Origin: Helicobacter mustelae
Lineage (GTDB): Bacteria; Campylobacterota; Campylobacteria; Campylobacterales; Helicobacteraceae
Reading direction: 5' to 3'
Length of the DNA stretch: 64,000 nucleotides
Assembly: GCF_900476215.1 (NCBI RefSeq)
Contig: NZ_LS483446.1
Location: forward strand, 744,001-808,000
The position numbers and the translations under genes are program-made. The notes under the pieces are model-generated. The model saw only the letters and a program-made list of their open reading frames with translations, had not been told where the DNA came from and did not search any database. Within the stretch, counting starts at the first letter, position 1. Each line of letters begins with the position of its first letter. Positions 46,692 through 56,133 of the stretch are shown here, piece after piece.

Positions 46692-49181
46692 TTAGAGATA
46701 GTTTACTAGCGACATTTGATTGATTTTGCTAGTGGAGGAGAGCACGGCATTATAATTGGTGTTGAGATTTGAGAATTTATTATAGGTCTCTGCGATGTCT
46801 ACTCCGATGTTTTCGGCCTTTTGGGACTCTATCTGGGTTTTTAGAATTTCATTGCGCTGGACGATGTCATCTAAGATCCTGCTATGTGAGCCATTCAAAA
46901 CAATCATCTTTTCTATATGGTCACTGAGATGATCTAAGACGGTGATGCCATTTTGGATACCGATGTTGCGCATGTCAGGAGAGTAACCCTCGATGCTATC
47001 GGGACGATAGATGTTTTTTTGTACTGCTTCAATCATCGCATCCATTTGCTTGAAAAAATCAATATGAGGATCGTCAATGGTAAGGGCATTATTTGCATTG
47101 AGTGTGATGCCACCAATGGCATTTTTGATTCCCTCAGCAGAAAAATCATTGCTAGATTGATTGGCAAACAAAACCTTCATGGCTGTGCGCGATGTGGTTT
47201 TGTCCTGGACTAGGACACGGCTTTGATTATCAAAGCTTAGCTCCACTACTCCATTAGCCCGCTCTAGCAGATTCTCATAAGCCTCCTTACTCTCTTGGCT
47301 GATGTTTTTTTGAGATGCAAGCTCTAGGGTTTGGGAATTTTGATTGCTATAGCTTAGCGCGATACCCATGGCGTCCATGAGCTGACGATAGGTGACATTG
47401 TTGGCCGTGGTCACACTAACTGCTGGTGGCTCATCATGAGGGTTATAAAGGGGGATCTCATAGGGAGCTTCATTGGGATTTTTGTTGGGCAAGATGAGAT
47501 AGGAGCCCTTGGAACCTAGGAAAATATGCGCATCCACGCGCACGCCATTGGTATCTGCGAGCTCAAGATTATAGATCTGATTATTGAGATCGCCATTTGC
47601 CACTTCAGAGAGCTTGGTGTTTTCTTTGGCAAAGCCCTTGAGATCGGGCAAGACTTGAGAGACATTGCCTATGAGCTTAGAACCCTCATTGGTGAAATAA
47701 GTCCGATCGTATTCCACACCATAATTTGTGGGAATCCCCTCTATTTCTGTGCCTTCTTTATCTAGAGTCGTGAAAGAAAAGGAAAAATCAGAGACTGCCC
47801 TCTCTTCTTGTGCTTCTTTATCAATGAAGCTAAGTTTTCCATTAATGAGTTCCACTCCTAGATTTTCTCCATAGCGTGCTTTCATAAGCTCTGCGAGATC
47901 ATTGATGTTCTTGCCGCGAATATCAATTCTCCATTCGCTTTCTTCGTTTTTTGGATCATCGACAATCCTAATTTTGAGATATCTTACGCTGGAGTCAAAG
48001 ATGTCGCTAAGTGCGGTTTGTCTATCGGCCATGAGATTGTTTTTTGTAATGAGCTGGGTGGGTAGATCCATGCGCCAGGGCTGGAAGGTATCTGGCTGGG
48101 TTTCTATTTCGCTGAGGCCCTTTTGTGTCATGAAGGGACTTTTGTTATAGATTGTGATTCTAGCATCCTCTGCATAGAGATCTGTTATGTCATCGACATC
48201 CTTGTCGCTAGAGACCATGTGAAATTCTATCGTGGAGTTGCCAGCCTTAAGATCTCGGATTTCAATCTGACCCCAATCATTGAGACTCACATCTACGACT
48301 CTGCTTTGGGAGGTGTTGCCATAGGCCTCACCAATTTTTGTGAGCAAGTCCTGCACTGTGGTGGGATTTTCTGGATTGACATAGCTTTTGCCTAGAGAGA
48401 ATTTTGTCTTAAATGCCTTGCCATTGGTGCCCACACCGCGCACATAAAAATATTCCTTGCCATCATTAGAGGGGTCATCATCATCATCACCAACAAGATC
48501 ACGCAGAGAATCTGTGGCTTTGATATAGACCTCTTTGGGGATTTCAGATTTGTTGATGGGATCCATGACATCGGGGTGAAGTTTTGTTTGATTAAACATC
48601 TTTACATTGGAGGTGATAACGCGATGCTTGTCAGAATCTGTACTAAAAAACAACTGCTTCCCAGTGATATTATAGGGCACGGTGTTATCAGAGCCAACAA
48701 GTGCATAGAGGGTCTCATCATTGCCATAATATCTCCCATTTTGATCAAATGGCGGCCGATCCACCTTGCTGCCTCCAAAGATATATTCCCCGCCAATGGA
48801 GGTGTTTGCCATGTTGATGATATGGTTTTTGATGGCTTTGAGATCTAGTGCTATGGCCTCTCTTGAGGTTTCAGAATGCACGTTATTGGCAGCTTGGATC
48901 ATCTTGGTTTTGAATTGCACAAGGGCTTTGGACATTTCGCTGAGTGTTTTGTCGGCATTGAGGGTTTTTGTATGCGCAGATTTGGCAACATCAATTCCCT
49001 GAGAGAGGGTGTTGCTTAGATATCCGAGCTTGAGATCTTGGTTATATACGCTGCTGTCTTGGTAGCCATGTTTGATCTTGAGACCAGAGGCGATTTTGTT
49101 GTTGGTTTCATTGAGCTTGTCTTGCAGGGTATTTTGGTGATAATTCATCTGGTTGTATTTCGTGCCAAAAGTGATTCTCAT
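46692..49181 (-). CDS. flgL: Flagellar hook-associated protein 3 (FlgL)
   Basis: FlgL is the second hook-filament junction protein. The 829 aa length matches the very long Helicobacter FlgL, unlike the 300 aa enteric form. The N-terminal D0/D1 helices are visible (MRITFGTKYNQMNYHQNTLQ, ADKTLSEMSKALVQFKTKMIQAANNV, YIFGGSKVDRPPF) and the C-terminal D0 helix (NIGVDIAETYNKFSNLNTNYNAVLSST ... MSLVNYL). The large insert in between is the surface D2/D3 region. It is preceded by a sigma-54 promoter, as expected for the intermediate flagellar class. Confidence 0.95.
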   Translation of the reverse strand: MRITFGTKYNQMNYHQNTLQDKLNETNNKIASGLKIKHGYQDSSVYNQDLKLGYLSNTLSQGIDVAKSAHTKTLNADKTLSEMSKALVQFKTKMIQAANNVHSETSREAIALDLKAIKNHIINMANTSIGGEYIFGGSKVDRPPFDQNGRYYGNDETLYALVGSDNTVPYNITGKQLFFSTDSDKHRVITSNVKMFNQTKLHPDVMDPINKSEIPKEVYIKATDSLRDLVGDDDDDPSNDGKEYFYVRGVGTNGKAFKTKFSLGKSYVNPENPTTVQDLLTKIGEAYGNTSQSRVVDVSLNDWGQIEIRDLKAGNSTIEFHMVSSDKDVDDITDLYAEDARITIYNKSPFMTQKGLSEIETQPDTFQPWRMDLPTQLITKNNLMADRQTALSDIFDSSVRYLKIRIVDDPKNEESEWRIDIRGKNINDLAELMKARYGENLGVELINGKLSFIDKEAQEERAVSDFSFSFTTLDKEGTEIEGIPTNYGVEYDRTYFTNEGSKLIGNVSQVLPDLKGFAKENTKLSEVANGDLNNQIYNLELADTNGVRVDAHIFLGSKGSYLILPNKNPNEAPYEIPLYNPHDEPPAVSVTTANNVTYRQLMDAMGIALSYSNQNSQTLELASQKNISQESKEAYENLLERANGVVELSFDNQSRVLVQDKTTSRTAMKVLFANQSSNDFSAEGIKNAIGGITLNANNALTIDDPHIDFFKQMDAMIEAVQKNIYRPDSIEGYSPDMRNIGIQNGITVLDHLSDHIEKMIVLNGSHSRILDDIVQRNEILKTQIESQKAENIGVDIAETYNKFSNLNTNYNAVLSSTSKINQMSLVNYL

Positions 49182-49216
49182 GAGCTGCTGCCTTTAACCT
49201 TTGATTTTCATGATGG

Positions 49217-49233
49217 AAGCAAAAACAATTCCA
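49217..49233 (-). promoter_or_regulatory. Sigma-54 (RpoN) promoter of flgL
   Basis: TGGAATTGTTTTTGCTT on the minus strand has the invariant GG and GC ten bases apart and closely fits the Helicobacter RpoN consensus. The implied start is about 25 bases before the flgL ATG. Confidence 0.72.
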
Positions 49234-49343
49234 TAAAATTGCATTTTTATTGACATTTTTATGCGAGGAATATCGAGAAATTTTTCTAAATATTGAAGGA
49301 AAAAACGATAAAATTTCCAAAAATCCAAACATTAGGAGTAAAA

Positions 49344-49718
49344 ATGAAAATCATTGCGACCAATCATGCACCTCAGGCCATTGGCCCTTATTCTCAGGCG
49401 ATCCTTCAGGATCGCATGCTCTATACCTCAGGGCAGATTCCCTTGGATGCGGAGGGGAATTTCATAAACGGAGACATTCGCACACAGACCAAGCAGGTCT
49501 TGAAAAATCTCTCCGCAGTCCTCAAAGAGGCAGGCACAAATCCTGGCAATGTCATCAAAACCACAGTATTTTTGGCAAATATGGAGGATTTTGCAGCATT
49601 TAATGAAGTCTATGCAGAATTTTTTGGCGCACATAAGCCAGCAAGAAGCACCATCGCGGTCAAAACTCTCCCAAAAAATGCCCTTGTAGAGATAGAATGC
49701 ATCGCAAAAATCGACTAA
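49344..49718 (+). CDS. ridA: RidA family reactive intermediate deaminase
   Basis: RidA hydrolyses 2-aminoacrylate and related enamine/imine intermediates. I start at ATG 49344 (MKIIATNHAPQAIGPYSQA, 124 aa), preceded by AGGAG; the longer frame has no RBS. Conserved residues include AIGPYSQAI, LYTSGQIPLD near residue 34, RTQTKQVLKNL and the arginine in KPARSTIAVKTLPKNALVEIE near residue 102. It is a complete single-domain enzyme forming the usual trimer. Confidence 0.9.
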   Translation: MKIIATNHAPQAIGPYSQAILQDRMLYTSGQIPLDAEGNFINGDIRTQTKQVLKNLSAVLKEAGTNPGNVIKTTVFLANMEDFAAFNEVYAEFFGAHKPARSTIAVKTLPKNALVEIECIAKID

Positions 49719-49725
49719 GTTATGC

Positions 49726-49731
49726 TATAAT
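49726..49731 (+). promoter_or_regulatory. rplU-rpmA promoter (extended -10)
   Basis: TGCTATAAT (49723-49731), 62 bases before the rplU start and directly after the ridA stop. Confidence 0.65.
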
Positions 49732-49793
49732 TTCGCTTTGTTTCGCGAATGCGTCTCAAAGAATAGTAATTTCATTGTTCCAAGGAAAGCAAG

Positions 49794-50105
49794 ATGTATG
49801 CAATATTTAAGAATGGAGGCAAGCAATACAAGGTCGAGGAAAACAGTGTTGTTTTACTGGATAAAATGAACCTTGAGCCAAAGTCAAAAATCACTTTTGA
49901 AGAGGTTTTAGCAATTTGTTCAGAAGGTGGTAACAAAGTGGGCACTCCCTTCGTGGCGGGTGCTAAGATTGAGGCAGAGGTGATTAATGAAGGTAGAGGA
50001 AAAAAAGTCATCACCTTCAAAAAAAGAAGAAGAAAAGATAGCAAAACCAAAAGAGGTTTTCGCCGCGATTTTACAAGAGTAAGAGTTCTCAAAATTGTAG
50101 GTTAA
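49794..50105 (+). CDS. rplU: 50S ribosomal protein L21
   Basis: The 103 aa protein starts [16 protein letters not shown] and has the family's signature [26 protein letters not shown] at the end. It binds 23S rRNA with L20. AAGGAAAGCAAG lies upstream of the ATG. It is 10 bases before rpmA, the universal order. Confidence 0.97.
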   Translation: MYAIFKNGGKQYKVEENSVVLLDKMNLEPKSKITFEEVLAICSEGGNKVGTPFVAGAKIEAEVINEGRGKKVITFKKRRRKDSKTKRGFRRDFTRVRVLKIVG

Positions 50106-50115
50106 GGAGCAAAAT

Positions 50116-50370
50116 ATGGCACACAAAAAAGGTCAGGGTAGCACCCAGAATAATCGAGATTCTGCAGGAAGACGCCTAGGTATCAAGAAATTTGGTTCTC
50201 AATTTGTGCGTGCGGGAAATATCATCGTGCGTCAGAGGGGCACCAAGGTGCATCCTGGAGAAAATGTAGGCATGGGCAAGGATCATACGATTTTTGCACT
50301 GGTTGATGGCGTAGTGAAATTCCAACAAAAAACAAAAGATAGAAAAAAGGTTTCTATCATCCCTGCTTGA
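50116..50370 (+). CDS. rpmA: 50S ribosomal protein L27
   Basis: The 84 aa protein begins [22 protein letters not shown], with the basic tail that reaches the peptidyl transferase centre, and contains [20 protein letters not shown]. It lacks the N-terminal cleaved extension of Firmicutes. A hairpin follows the stop. Confidence 0.97.
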   Translation: MAHKKGQGSTQNNRDSAGRRLGIKKFGSQFVRAGNIIVRQRGTKVHPGENVGMGKDHTIFALVDGVVKFQQKTKDRKKVSIIPA

Positions 50371-50389
50371 TCATCTAGCATCTAGCCAT

Positions 50390-50410
50390 ACTCCCTATTT
50401 GGGGAGTTTT
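50390..50410 (+). terminator. rpmA terminator hairpin overlapping the yejE ribosome-binding site
   Basis: ACTCCC and GGGAGT pair around TATTTG, then TTT. GGGGAG, half the stem, is also the yejE Shine-Dalgarno, seven bases before ATG 50414. So read-through transcripts would hide it; a promoter within the hairpin region could free it. Confidence 0.55.
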
Positions 50411-50413
50411 CCT

Positions 50414-51445
50414 ATGACAAATCAAAGTTTATTATCTCAGAGATGGCAGGTCTTCAAGCGCAATAAGCGCGCAACCTTCTCCCTTTTGATTTTTTTATTT
50501 TTGCTAGTGACTTCGAGTTTGGCCAAATTTATTGCCAATGACAAACCCCTCCTCATTTATGAAAATTCCAAATTTTACTTTCCCATTTTTGTTTCCTACC
50601 CCGAAAAAATCTTTGGCGGAGATTTTGATACAGAGGCAGATTTTAGCGATCCTTATGTGCGTAGATTGCTCAAAGAAAAAGGAGCCTTTGTAATCTATCC
50701 TCCCATTCCCTATAGCTATGACACCATCATCCCAGATCTCAAGACACCAGCACCCCTTGGCATCAGTTGGAAAAACATCCTAGGCGTGGACGACCAGGCA
50801 CGTGATGTTTTTGCGCGACTCATCTATGCCTATCAGATTTCGATTTATTTTGGACTTTTGCTTTGTCTTTTTAGCGTGATTATTGGGGTTTGCGTGGGGG
50901 CACTGCAGGGATTTTATGGCGGCAAGATTGATTTATTGGGTCAGCGTTTTGTAGAAATCTGGAGCGGGATTCCGTTATTGTTTTTGATGATCATTCTTTC
51001 AAGTTTTGTAAAGCCTAGCTTTTGGTGGATTCGTGTTATCGTGCTGCTCTTTAGTTGGATGAGTTTAGTGGGGGTGGTGCGGGCAGAATTTTTGCGTGGG
51101 CGTAATATGGATTATGTTAAGGTGGCGCGCATGCTGGGAACTAGAGATATGGGCATTATTTTTAGGCATTTGCTGCCCAATGCGATGGTGGCCACCATTA
51201 CCTACATTCCCTTCATCATTACTGGCAGTATTGCAACTTTGGTGAGTTTGGATTTTTTGGGTTTTGGCATGCCAGTTGGAAGCCCCTCTCTTGGCGAATT
51301 GCTCCAACAGGGCAAAAATAATCTTACAAGCCCTCATCTTGCCATTGTGGGCTTTTGTGCGACAGCGCTCCTGCTTGGGGTATTGGTGTTTATTGGCGAG
51401 GGGGTGCGCGATGCGTTTCATCCTAAAAAGAGCGTGAAATGCTAG
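50414..51445 (+). CDS. yejE: YejE-like peptide/microcin C ABC transporter permease
   Basis: This 343 aa inner-membrane permease matches E. coli YejE. It has RWQVFKRNKRATFSLLIFLFLL at the start, IANDKPLLI, then YYGGKIDLLGQRFVEIWSGIPLLFLMIILSS, the EAA-like loop ARMLGTRDMGIIFRHLLPNAMVATITYIPF, and LDFLGFGMPVGSPSLGELLQQGKNNL, ending IGEGVRDAFHP. YejABEF imports oligopeptides and microcin C; deletion in studied bacteria affects peptide resistance. Here yejA and yejB are absent, and yejE follows rpmA. It overlaps yejF by 7 bases. I start at ATG 50414, as GGGGAG precedes it. Confidence 0.88.
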   Translation: MTNQSLLSQRWQVFKRNKRATFSLLIFLFLLVTSSLAKFIANDKPLLIYENSKFYFPIFVSYPEKIFGGDFDTEADFSDPYVRRLLKEKGAFVIYPPIPYSYDTIIPDLKTPAPLGISWKNILGVDDQARDVFARLIYAYQISIYFGLLLCLFSVIIGVCVGALQGFYGGKIDLLGQRFVEIWSGIPLLFLMIILSSFVKPSFWWIRVIVLLFSWMSLVGVVRAEFLRGRNMDYVKVARMLGTRDMGIIFRHLLPNAMVATITYIPFIITGSIATLVSLDFLGFGMPVGSPSLGELLQQGKNNLTSPHLAIVGFCATALLLGVLVFIGEGVRDAFHPKKSVKC

Positions 51446-52959
51446 ATATTTGCTCCTTAAATGCTGGTTTTATTGGTGGATTTTCCCTTAAAGACATCAC
51501 ATTGCACTTAAAGCAGGGAGAACATGTGGGCATCGTTGGAGAATCTGGCAGTGGAAAAAGCTTGCTCTCTAGTCTTATTTTGGGATTGGGTGATTCTCTA
51601 GGCTGCAGGATTTTCTCTGGGAAAATCTCTATTGAGGGGGAGGATCTCTTTGCAAAATCACAAAAGCAATTGCAAAGTCTTCGCAAAAAAACCCTGGGCT
51701 ACATTCCCCAAAATCCCCTAAATGCGCTCAATCCCCTGCATAAGATTGGAAAACAATTGCATGAGGGTTTGAGGCTTGCATTTCCCTTGATGCCCCTCAA
51801 AGATCGATCGCAGAAAATCCTGGAATATTTAGATGCTGCCAAGCTCAAAGATATCCTATTAGATCGCTATCCTCATGAGCTGAGTGGAGGGCAGAATCAG
51901 CGTATTTTGATTGTGCAAAATCTCTTAAAAGAGCCAAAGATTTTGATTTGTGATGAACCTACTACCGCGCTTGATTCCAGTGTGCAAAAACAGATTTTAG
52001 AATTTTTATTTCAGATCACCAAAGAAAAAAATATCAGCGTGATTTTCATCACCCATGATTTGTCCATTGCCCATCACTTTGTTGAGAATATCATCGTGAT
52101 GCAAGAGGGGCGGATCCTTGAGCAGCAAGAGAGCAAAAGTCTCTTTGAAAATCCCAAGAATGCCTATACCAAGTCTTTGCTTGATGCTCTGCAATTACCT
52201 ATCAAAGAATGCAAAAAAACAAAAGAGGTGGTGTTAGAAGTCAAGGATTTTGGGGTTTTTGTTAGGAAAAGTAGTTTTTTTACAAAGAAAAAAATCCAGC
52301 TTGTAGATGCGCTGGATTTTTGCCTGCACCAAAAAGAGAATCTTGCGATATTGGGAGAATCTGGCAGTGGAAAAACAAGCCTTGGCACCGCGCTCATGGA
52401 GTTGATGCCCTCCACTGGAAGTAAGCTGCTCTTTGGCCAGTCCCTGCATGCTAGGGAGTTTTATTTGCAGGTGCAGATGGTGATGCAAAACCCCTTTGCT
52501 TCACTCAATCCTAGATGGCGGATAGGGGAGATTTTGAAAGAGGCATTGTCCCTACGGAATGCAACCAAAGAGAGATTGGAAGTAAAAGAGGCTTTGGAAT
52601 TGGTGGGGCTTAATGAGAAATTTGAGGATTTTTATCCCCATGAGCTTAGCGGGGGACAGAATCAGCGAGTGGCAATTGCGCGTGCTCTGCTGGTTTGGCC
52701 AAAGATTTTAATTCTTGATGAGCCTACTTCTGGATTGGATAAAAATACCCAGAAAAAGATTTTATCTCTCCTGCTTGATTTACAAAAAAATCTTGATATG
52801 GCCTATATTTTTATCACTCATGATCTAGACATAGTGGAGAGTTTTTGCGATCGTGTGTTGATGCTGCAAAATGGCAAAAAGATTTTTTATGATGAGAGAG
52901 ATGCGTTTTTTTCTAGCAAAGATTCTTATATTCAAGATTTTTTAGCTACGAGATTATGA
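51439..52959 (+). CDS. yejF: YejF-like ABC transporter ATPase, two nucleotide-binding domains
   Basis: The 506 aa protein holds two ABC domains in one chain, as in YejF. First: GESGSGKSLLSSLI near residue 34, Q-loop, LSGGQNQRILIVQNLL, LICDEPTTALD near 173, switch His in FITHDLS. Second: GESGSGKTSLGTAL near 308, HELSGGQNQRVAIARALL, LILDEPTSGLD near 429, ITHDLD. The OppC-like oligopeptide C-terminal extensions lie after each domain. It powers the YejE permease, and a second permease (YejB) and binding protein should be elsewhere. The end overlaps the transglutaminase gene. Confidence 0.9.
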   Translation: MLDICSLNAGFIGGFSLKDITLHLKQGEHVGIVGESGSGKSLLSSLILGLGDSLGCRIFSGKISIEGEDLFAKSQKQLQSLRKKTLGYIPQNPLNALNPLHKIGKQLHEGLRLAFPLMPLKDRSQKILEYLDAAKLKDILLDRYPHELSGGQNQRILIVQNLLKEPKILICDEPTTALDSSVQKQILEFLFQITKEKNISVIFITHDLSIAHHFVENIIVMQEGRILEQQESKSLFENPKNAYTKSLLDALQLPIKECKKTKEVVLEVKDFGVFVRKSSFFTKKKIQLVDALDFCLHQKENLAILGESGSGKTSLGTALMELMPSTGSKLLFGQSLHAREFYLQVQMVMQNPFASLNPRWRIGEILKEALSLRNATKERLEVKEALELVGLNEKFEDFYPHELSGGQNQRVAIARALLVWPKILILDEPTSGLDKNTQKKILSLLLDLQKNLDMAYIFITHDLDIVESFCDRVLMLQNGKKIFYDERDAFFSSKDSYIQDFLATRL

Positions 52960-54236
52960 GATATTCCCTCTTTTTTGTTTTCCTTTTTTCCTGCTTTGGC
53001 TATGAGATCAAAAGTTTTCATGCATATGTCTCATTGGGAGGAGAAGAGAAAAAAGTCAGGAATGAACTGGTGCTAAAACCATCTTTTAGCACAAAGACAT
53101 TCCAATGGAGCTTCCCCATCATCGACACCGAGCAGATCCATCCTCTGCAATTTAGCGTCAAAAAGAAATTCTATAAAGTCTATCTGAAAAATAAGCGTGT
53201 GTTTTTTAGTATTTTTGATGTCAAAAAAGGCGAGAATCTAGAGATTAGCATCTCTTACAAAACAAGCAATGCTGAGAAATTCTTGCAGCGCCAAGCCATC
53301 GCTATCCCAAGCTTGCAAAAGAAATTCCAAGCCTTTATCCAAGTGGAAATCGATAAGAATTGGGAGGTTTTTTCTTATCATCCCGATTTCTTTTTTCAAA
53401 ATCAAAAATATGGCTTCTATGGCATCATAGACAAAAAAAATTTTTTGGATTATTTTTGGATTAGTCTTAAAAGCGCTGATTGGAAGATTAGCCTCAAGCA
53501 TTTTTTGCACAGTCCACAAGAGATTCGTGACATCAATATTTTGATCCCAAAATATTTCAAAGACAGCAATCTCAAAATCAAAAAAGATACTTTAGAAACC
53601 AATCTCTCATCTGCTCAGATTATCCAAAAAGTCAACAACACCTCCATAGTGTTTCGCGGTAAAAAATCTCAAGATTTTATGGTGGGGCTTGATGCCATTG
53701 TCAATAATAGTATTGATGCTGCAACATATAAAAACCTCAATCCCAACAACTTCCCCACAAAAAGCAATCCCAGCCTCAAAAATCTCGCGCAAGAAATCAT
53801 CTCCAAAAGCCCAAATCTCCCTCCCTATCTAGCCATTGCAAAATGGGTGCATGAAAATATCAAATACGATGAAAAGATGATAAATAAACATCTTGGCAGC
53901 AGCCAGATTTTGCAGGTTAAATGCGGTGTTTGTGAGCATTATGCCCAGCTCTATGGTGATATCATGCAAGCCATTGATGTGCCAAGTGTGATGATTACTG
54001 GAGTGGGATTTAATCCTTTTAAAAAAAAGTTTGAATATCATGCCTGGAATATTGTATTCATAGAAGGGAGATGGATTTCTATGGACACCACTTGGGGGAT
54101 TTTTAGCGGAAAGCTCCCCATCTCACATATCTTTTTTTATCTAGGATATCAGCCCTTGATGATGTATGAGACTTATGATGTACCCATTCATCAGATTCAT
54201 ACTGAGGTGATTTATGACATCCAATTGCTACAATAA
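52956..54236 (+). CDS. Secreted transglutaminase-like (papain-fold) protein
   Basis: The 426 aa protein has a signal peptide (RYSLFFVFLFSCFGYE) and an all-beta N-terminal region (about 30-240). The transglutaminase-like core follows at about residues 290-385: catalytic Cys in VKCGVCEHYAQLYGDI, His in FEYHAWNIVF and Asp in WISMDTTWG complete the triad. Such domains act as peptidases or amidases more often than cross-linkers in bacteria. It overlaps yejF by 4 bases (ATGA), so a role near peptide uptake is inferred only from location. The substrate is unknown. Confidence 0.8.
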   Translation: MRYSLFFVFLFSCFGYEIKSFHAYVSLGGEEKKVRNELVLKPSFSTKTFQWSFPIIDTEQIHPLQFSVKKKFYKVYLKNKRVFFSIFDVKKGENLEISISYKTSNAEKFLQRQAIAIPSLQKKFQAFIQVEIDKNWEVFSYHPDFFFQNQKYGFYGIIDKKNFLDYFWISLKSADWKISLKHFLHSPQEIRDINILIPKYFKDSNLKIKKDTLETNLSSAQIIQKVNNTSIVFRGKKSQDFMVGLDAIVNNSIDAATYKNLNPNNFPTKSNPSLKNLAQEIISKSPNLPPYLAIAKWVHENIKYDEKMINKHLGSSQILQVKCGVCEHYAQLYGDIMQAIDVPSVMITGVGFNPFKKKFEYHAWNIVFIEGRWISMDTTWGIFSGKLPISHIFFYLGYQPLMMYETYDVPIHQIHTEVIYDIQLLQ

Positions 54237-54308
54237 GGCCAGATTTTTAATCAAAAATAAAGCAAAAAAAGAATAAAATCCCAAGAAATTTTTTTGAAAG
54301 GTTAAATG

Positions 54309-54512
54309 ATGAAAAAAGGCATCCATCCTCAATATGTTCCCTGCAAAGTTACTTGCGTCACTAGTGGCAAAGAGATCGAAGTCATGAGCACAAAAAGCGA
54401 TTTGAGGATCGATATTTCTAGCTTCTGCCATCCTTTTTATACAGGGAGTGACAAAATCGCTGATGCTACAGGTAGAGTAGAGCGCTTTAAGCAAAAATAC
54501 AATATGAAATAA
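54309..54512 (+). CDS. rpmE: 50S ribosomal protein L31
   Basis: A 67 aa protein (MKKGIHPQYVPCKVTCVTSG), with an optional ATG one codon earlier. It retains Cys at CKVTC and in the ISSFCHPFYTGSDK segment, so it is the zinc-type L31. It overlaps the rsmI ATG by one base (TAATG). AAAGG precedes the start. Confidence 0.96.
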   Translation: MKKGIHPQYVPCKVTCVTSGKEIEVMSTKSDLRIDISSFCHPFYTGSDKIADATGRVERFKQKYNMK

Positions 54513-55369
54513 TGATCACTTTGTTGCCAACGCCTATTGGGAATCTTGGCGATGTCTCCCTTAGGATGTTGGAAGCCCTGGCACAGAGCGAAGTCGTGCT
54601 CTGTGAAGATACTCGGGTCACCAAAAAACTCATTGCTCTTCTCCAAAAAAACCCCCTCATCACTCAAAACTTCCCTGGCATTTTTGCTCCTAAGATTTTT
54701 CATGCATTTCATTCCCATAATCAAGAGGAATTTTTGGATTCCTTGGAAAAAAATGCTCTGGATCTGCGCGTAAGGAATGTCGTATTTTTGAGTGATGCGG
54801 GCATGCCCTGCATCAATGATCCTGGCGCGTTGCTGGTATCCTATGCCCAGAGAGAGGGCATTGCTTATGATGTATTGCCAGGGAGCAATGCCTGTGTGTT
54901 GGCCTATTGCATGAGCGGCATTGTGGATGATGGATTTATCTTTGGTGGATTTTTGCCTCATAAGCAAGGGGAGCGCAAAAAGATTTTGGAGACTTTTTTG
55001 ACCCAGCAGGCCTCTTCACCCAAAAAAATGAGTGTAATTTTTTATGAGAGTCCGCATCGTATTTTGGATTCTTTGCGGGATTTATGCGACATAGAGGAGG
55101 ATTGTGGAGTCTTTGCTATCAAAGAAATGAGCAAGAAAAATCAAAAATTTTTTGCAGGAAGTGCTAGGGAGGTGTGGAAAATCTTGCAAAATCAAAATAT
55201 CCAAGGAGAATGGGTGCTCCTCCTTAGTACCACAAAAAAGCCAAAAAGCTCCCTAGGGGCAGAGGAAATCAAGCTTATGGATCTCCCCCCCAAAATTAAG
55301 GCCAAGCTCCTCTCAAGACTCGGCCTTGGGGATGTCAAAAGCATTTATGCAAATTTGATGGAAAAATAA
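54512..55369 (+). CDS. rsmI: 16S rRNA (cytidine-1402 2'-O) methyltransferase RsmI
   Basis: RsmI methylates C1402 of 16S rRNA using SAM. The 285 aa protein starts MITLLPTPIGNLGDVSLRML; EDTRVTKKL near residue 32, SDAGMPCINDPGALLV near 94 (family signature) and FIFGGFLPHKQGERKK near 143 are typical of the tetrapyrrole-methylase-like fold. The C-terminal HTH-like part is complete. rpmE-rsmI coupling is conserved in related bacteria. Confidence 0.94.
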   Translation: MITLLPTPIGNLGDVSLRMLEALAQSEVVLCEDTRVTKKLIALLQKNPLITQNFPGIFAPKIFHAFHSHNQEEFLDSLEKNALDLRVRNVVFLSDAGMPCINDPGALLVSYAQREGIAYDVLPGSNACVLAYCMSGIVDDGFIFGGFLPHKQGERKKILETFLTQQASSPKKMSVIFYESPHRILDSLRDLCDIEEDCGVFAIKEMSKKNQKFFAGSAREVWKILQNQNIQGEWVLLLSTTKKPKSSLGAEEIKLMDLPPKIKAKLLSRLGLGDVKSIYANLMEK

Positions 55370-55377
55370 GGCAAAAT

Positions 55378-56133
55378 ATGAAAAAACAACTTCGCCATGA
55401 CCAAAAACCCACTCACAATCCTGCGCAACCAAAGCAAGAGGATTTGATCGTCTATGGTAAACAAACTAGCCTCTACATCCTAGAGCAGATGCCCCAAATC
55501 ATCAAAGAGGTGTATTTCTCTAAAGAAATGGAAAGGGGGGTTTTCCATCAATTTGCCAAGATTCACAAACCAATTTTGAAAATTGACAACAAAAAAGCCC
55601 AGGCCCTCAGCAAAAATGGCAATCATCAGGGTGTATTTTTAAAGATCTCTGCGCTAGAATACACGCCATTTAAGATCCTCAAAAAATCTGAGAAATTGCT
55701 CATTTTGCATGGCATCACAGATACGGGAAATATTGGTAGCATTTTTAGGAGCGCGTATTGCTTGGGTGTGGATGGGATTGTGCTTTGTGGAGTGAGGGGT
55801 TTTAGTATTGAGGGAGTTTTGCGCACCAGTGTGGGAGCGATTTTGCAGATGCCCTTTTGCGTGGTAGAAAATATCCTAGATGTAATCCATGAGCTAAAAA
55901 ATGAAAAAACCCTCTGCCTTGGTGCAGATGCGCGTGGAGAGGAGGAGGGAAGGATAGCAGGAGTGCAGAAATGGGCATTATTTTTGGGCAGTGAAAATAC
56001 AGGTTTGCCCTCACAGGTTTTGTCAAAACTTGATAGAATATTGGCCATAAAAATGCATCGGGGTTTTAACTCACTCAATGTGGGGGTTGCTGCAGGGATT
56101 TTAATCAGTAGGATACAAGAATGGAAGCTTTAG
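55378..56133 (+). CDS. TrmH/SpoU-family RNA 2'-O-ribose methyltransferase (RlmB-like)
   Basis: A 251 aa SPOUT methyltransferase. After an N-terminal L30e-like RNA-binding part (about 20-95: YGKQTSLYILEQMPQIIKEVYF) come the SPOUT signatures: DTGNIGSIFRSAYCLGVDGIVLCG near residue 120, LGSENTGLPSQVL near 203 and IKMHRGFNSLNVGVAAGILI near 224, forming the SAM-binding knot. The closest known function is G2251 methylation of 23S rRNA (RlmB), but tRNA targets are possible. Confidence 0.85.
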   Translation: MKKQLRHDQKPTHNPAQPKQEDLIVYGKQTSLYILEQMPQIIKEVYFSKEMERGVFHQFAKIHKPILKIDNKKAQALSKNGNHQGVFLKISALEYTPFKILKKSEKLLILHGITDTGNIGSIFRSAYCLGVDGIVLCGVRGFSIEGVLRTSVGAILQMPFCVVENILDVIHELKNEKTLCLGADARGEEEGRIAGVQKWALFLGSENTGLPSQVLSKLDRILAIKMHRGFNSLNVGVAAGILISRIQEWKL

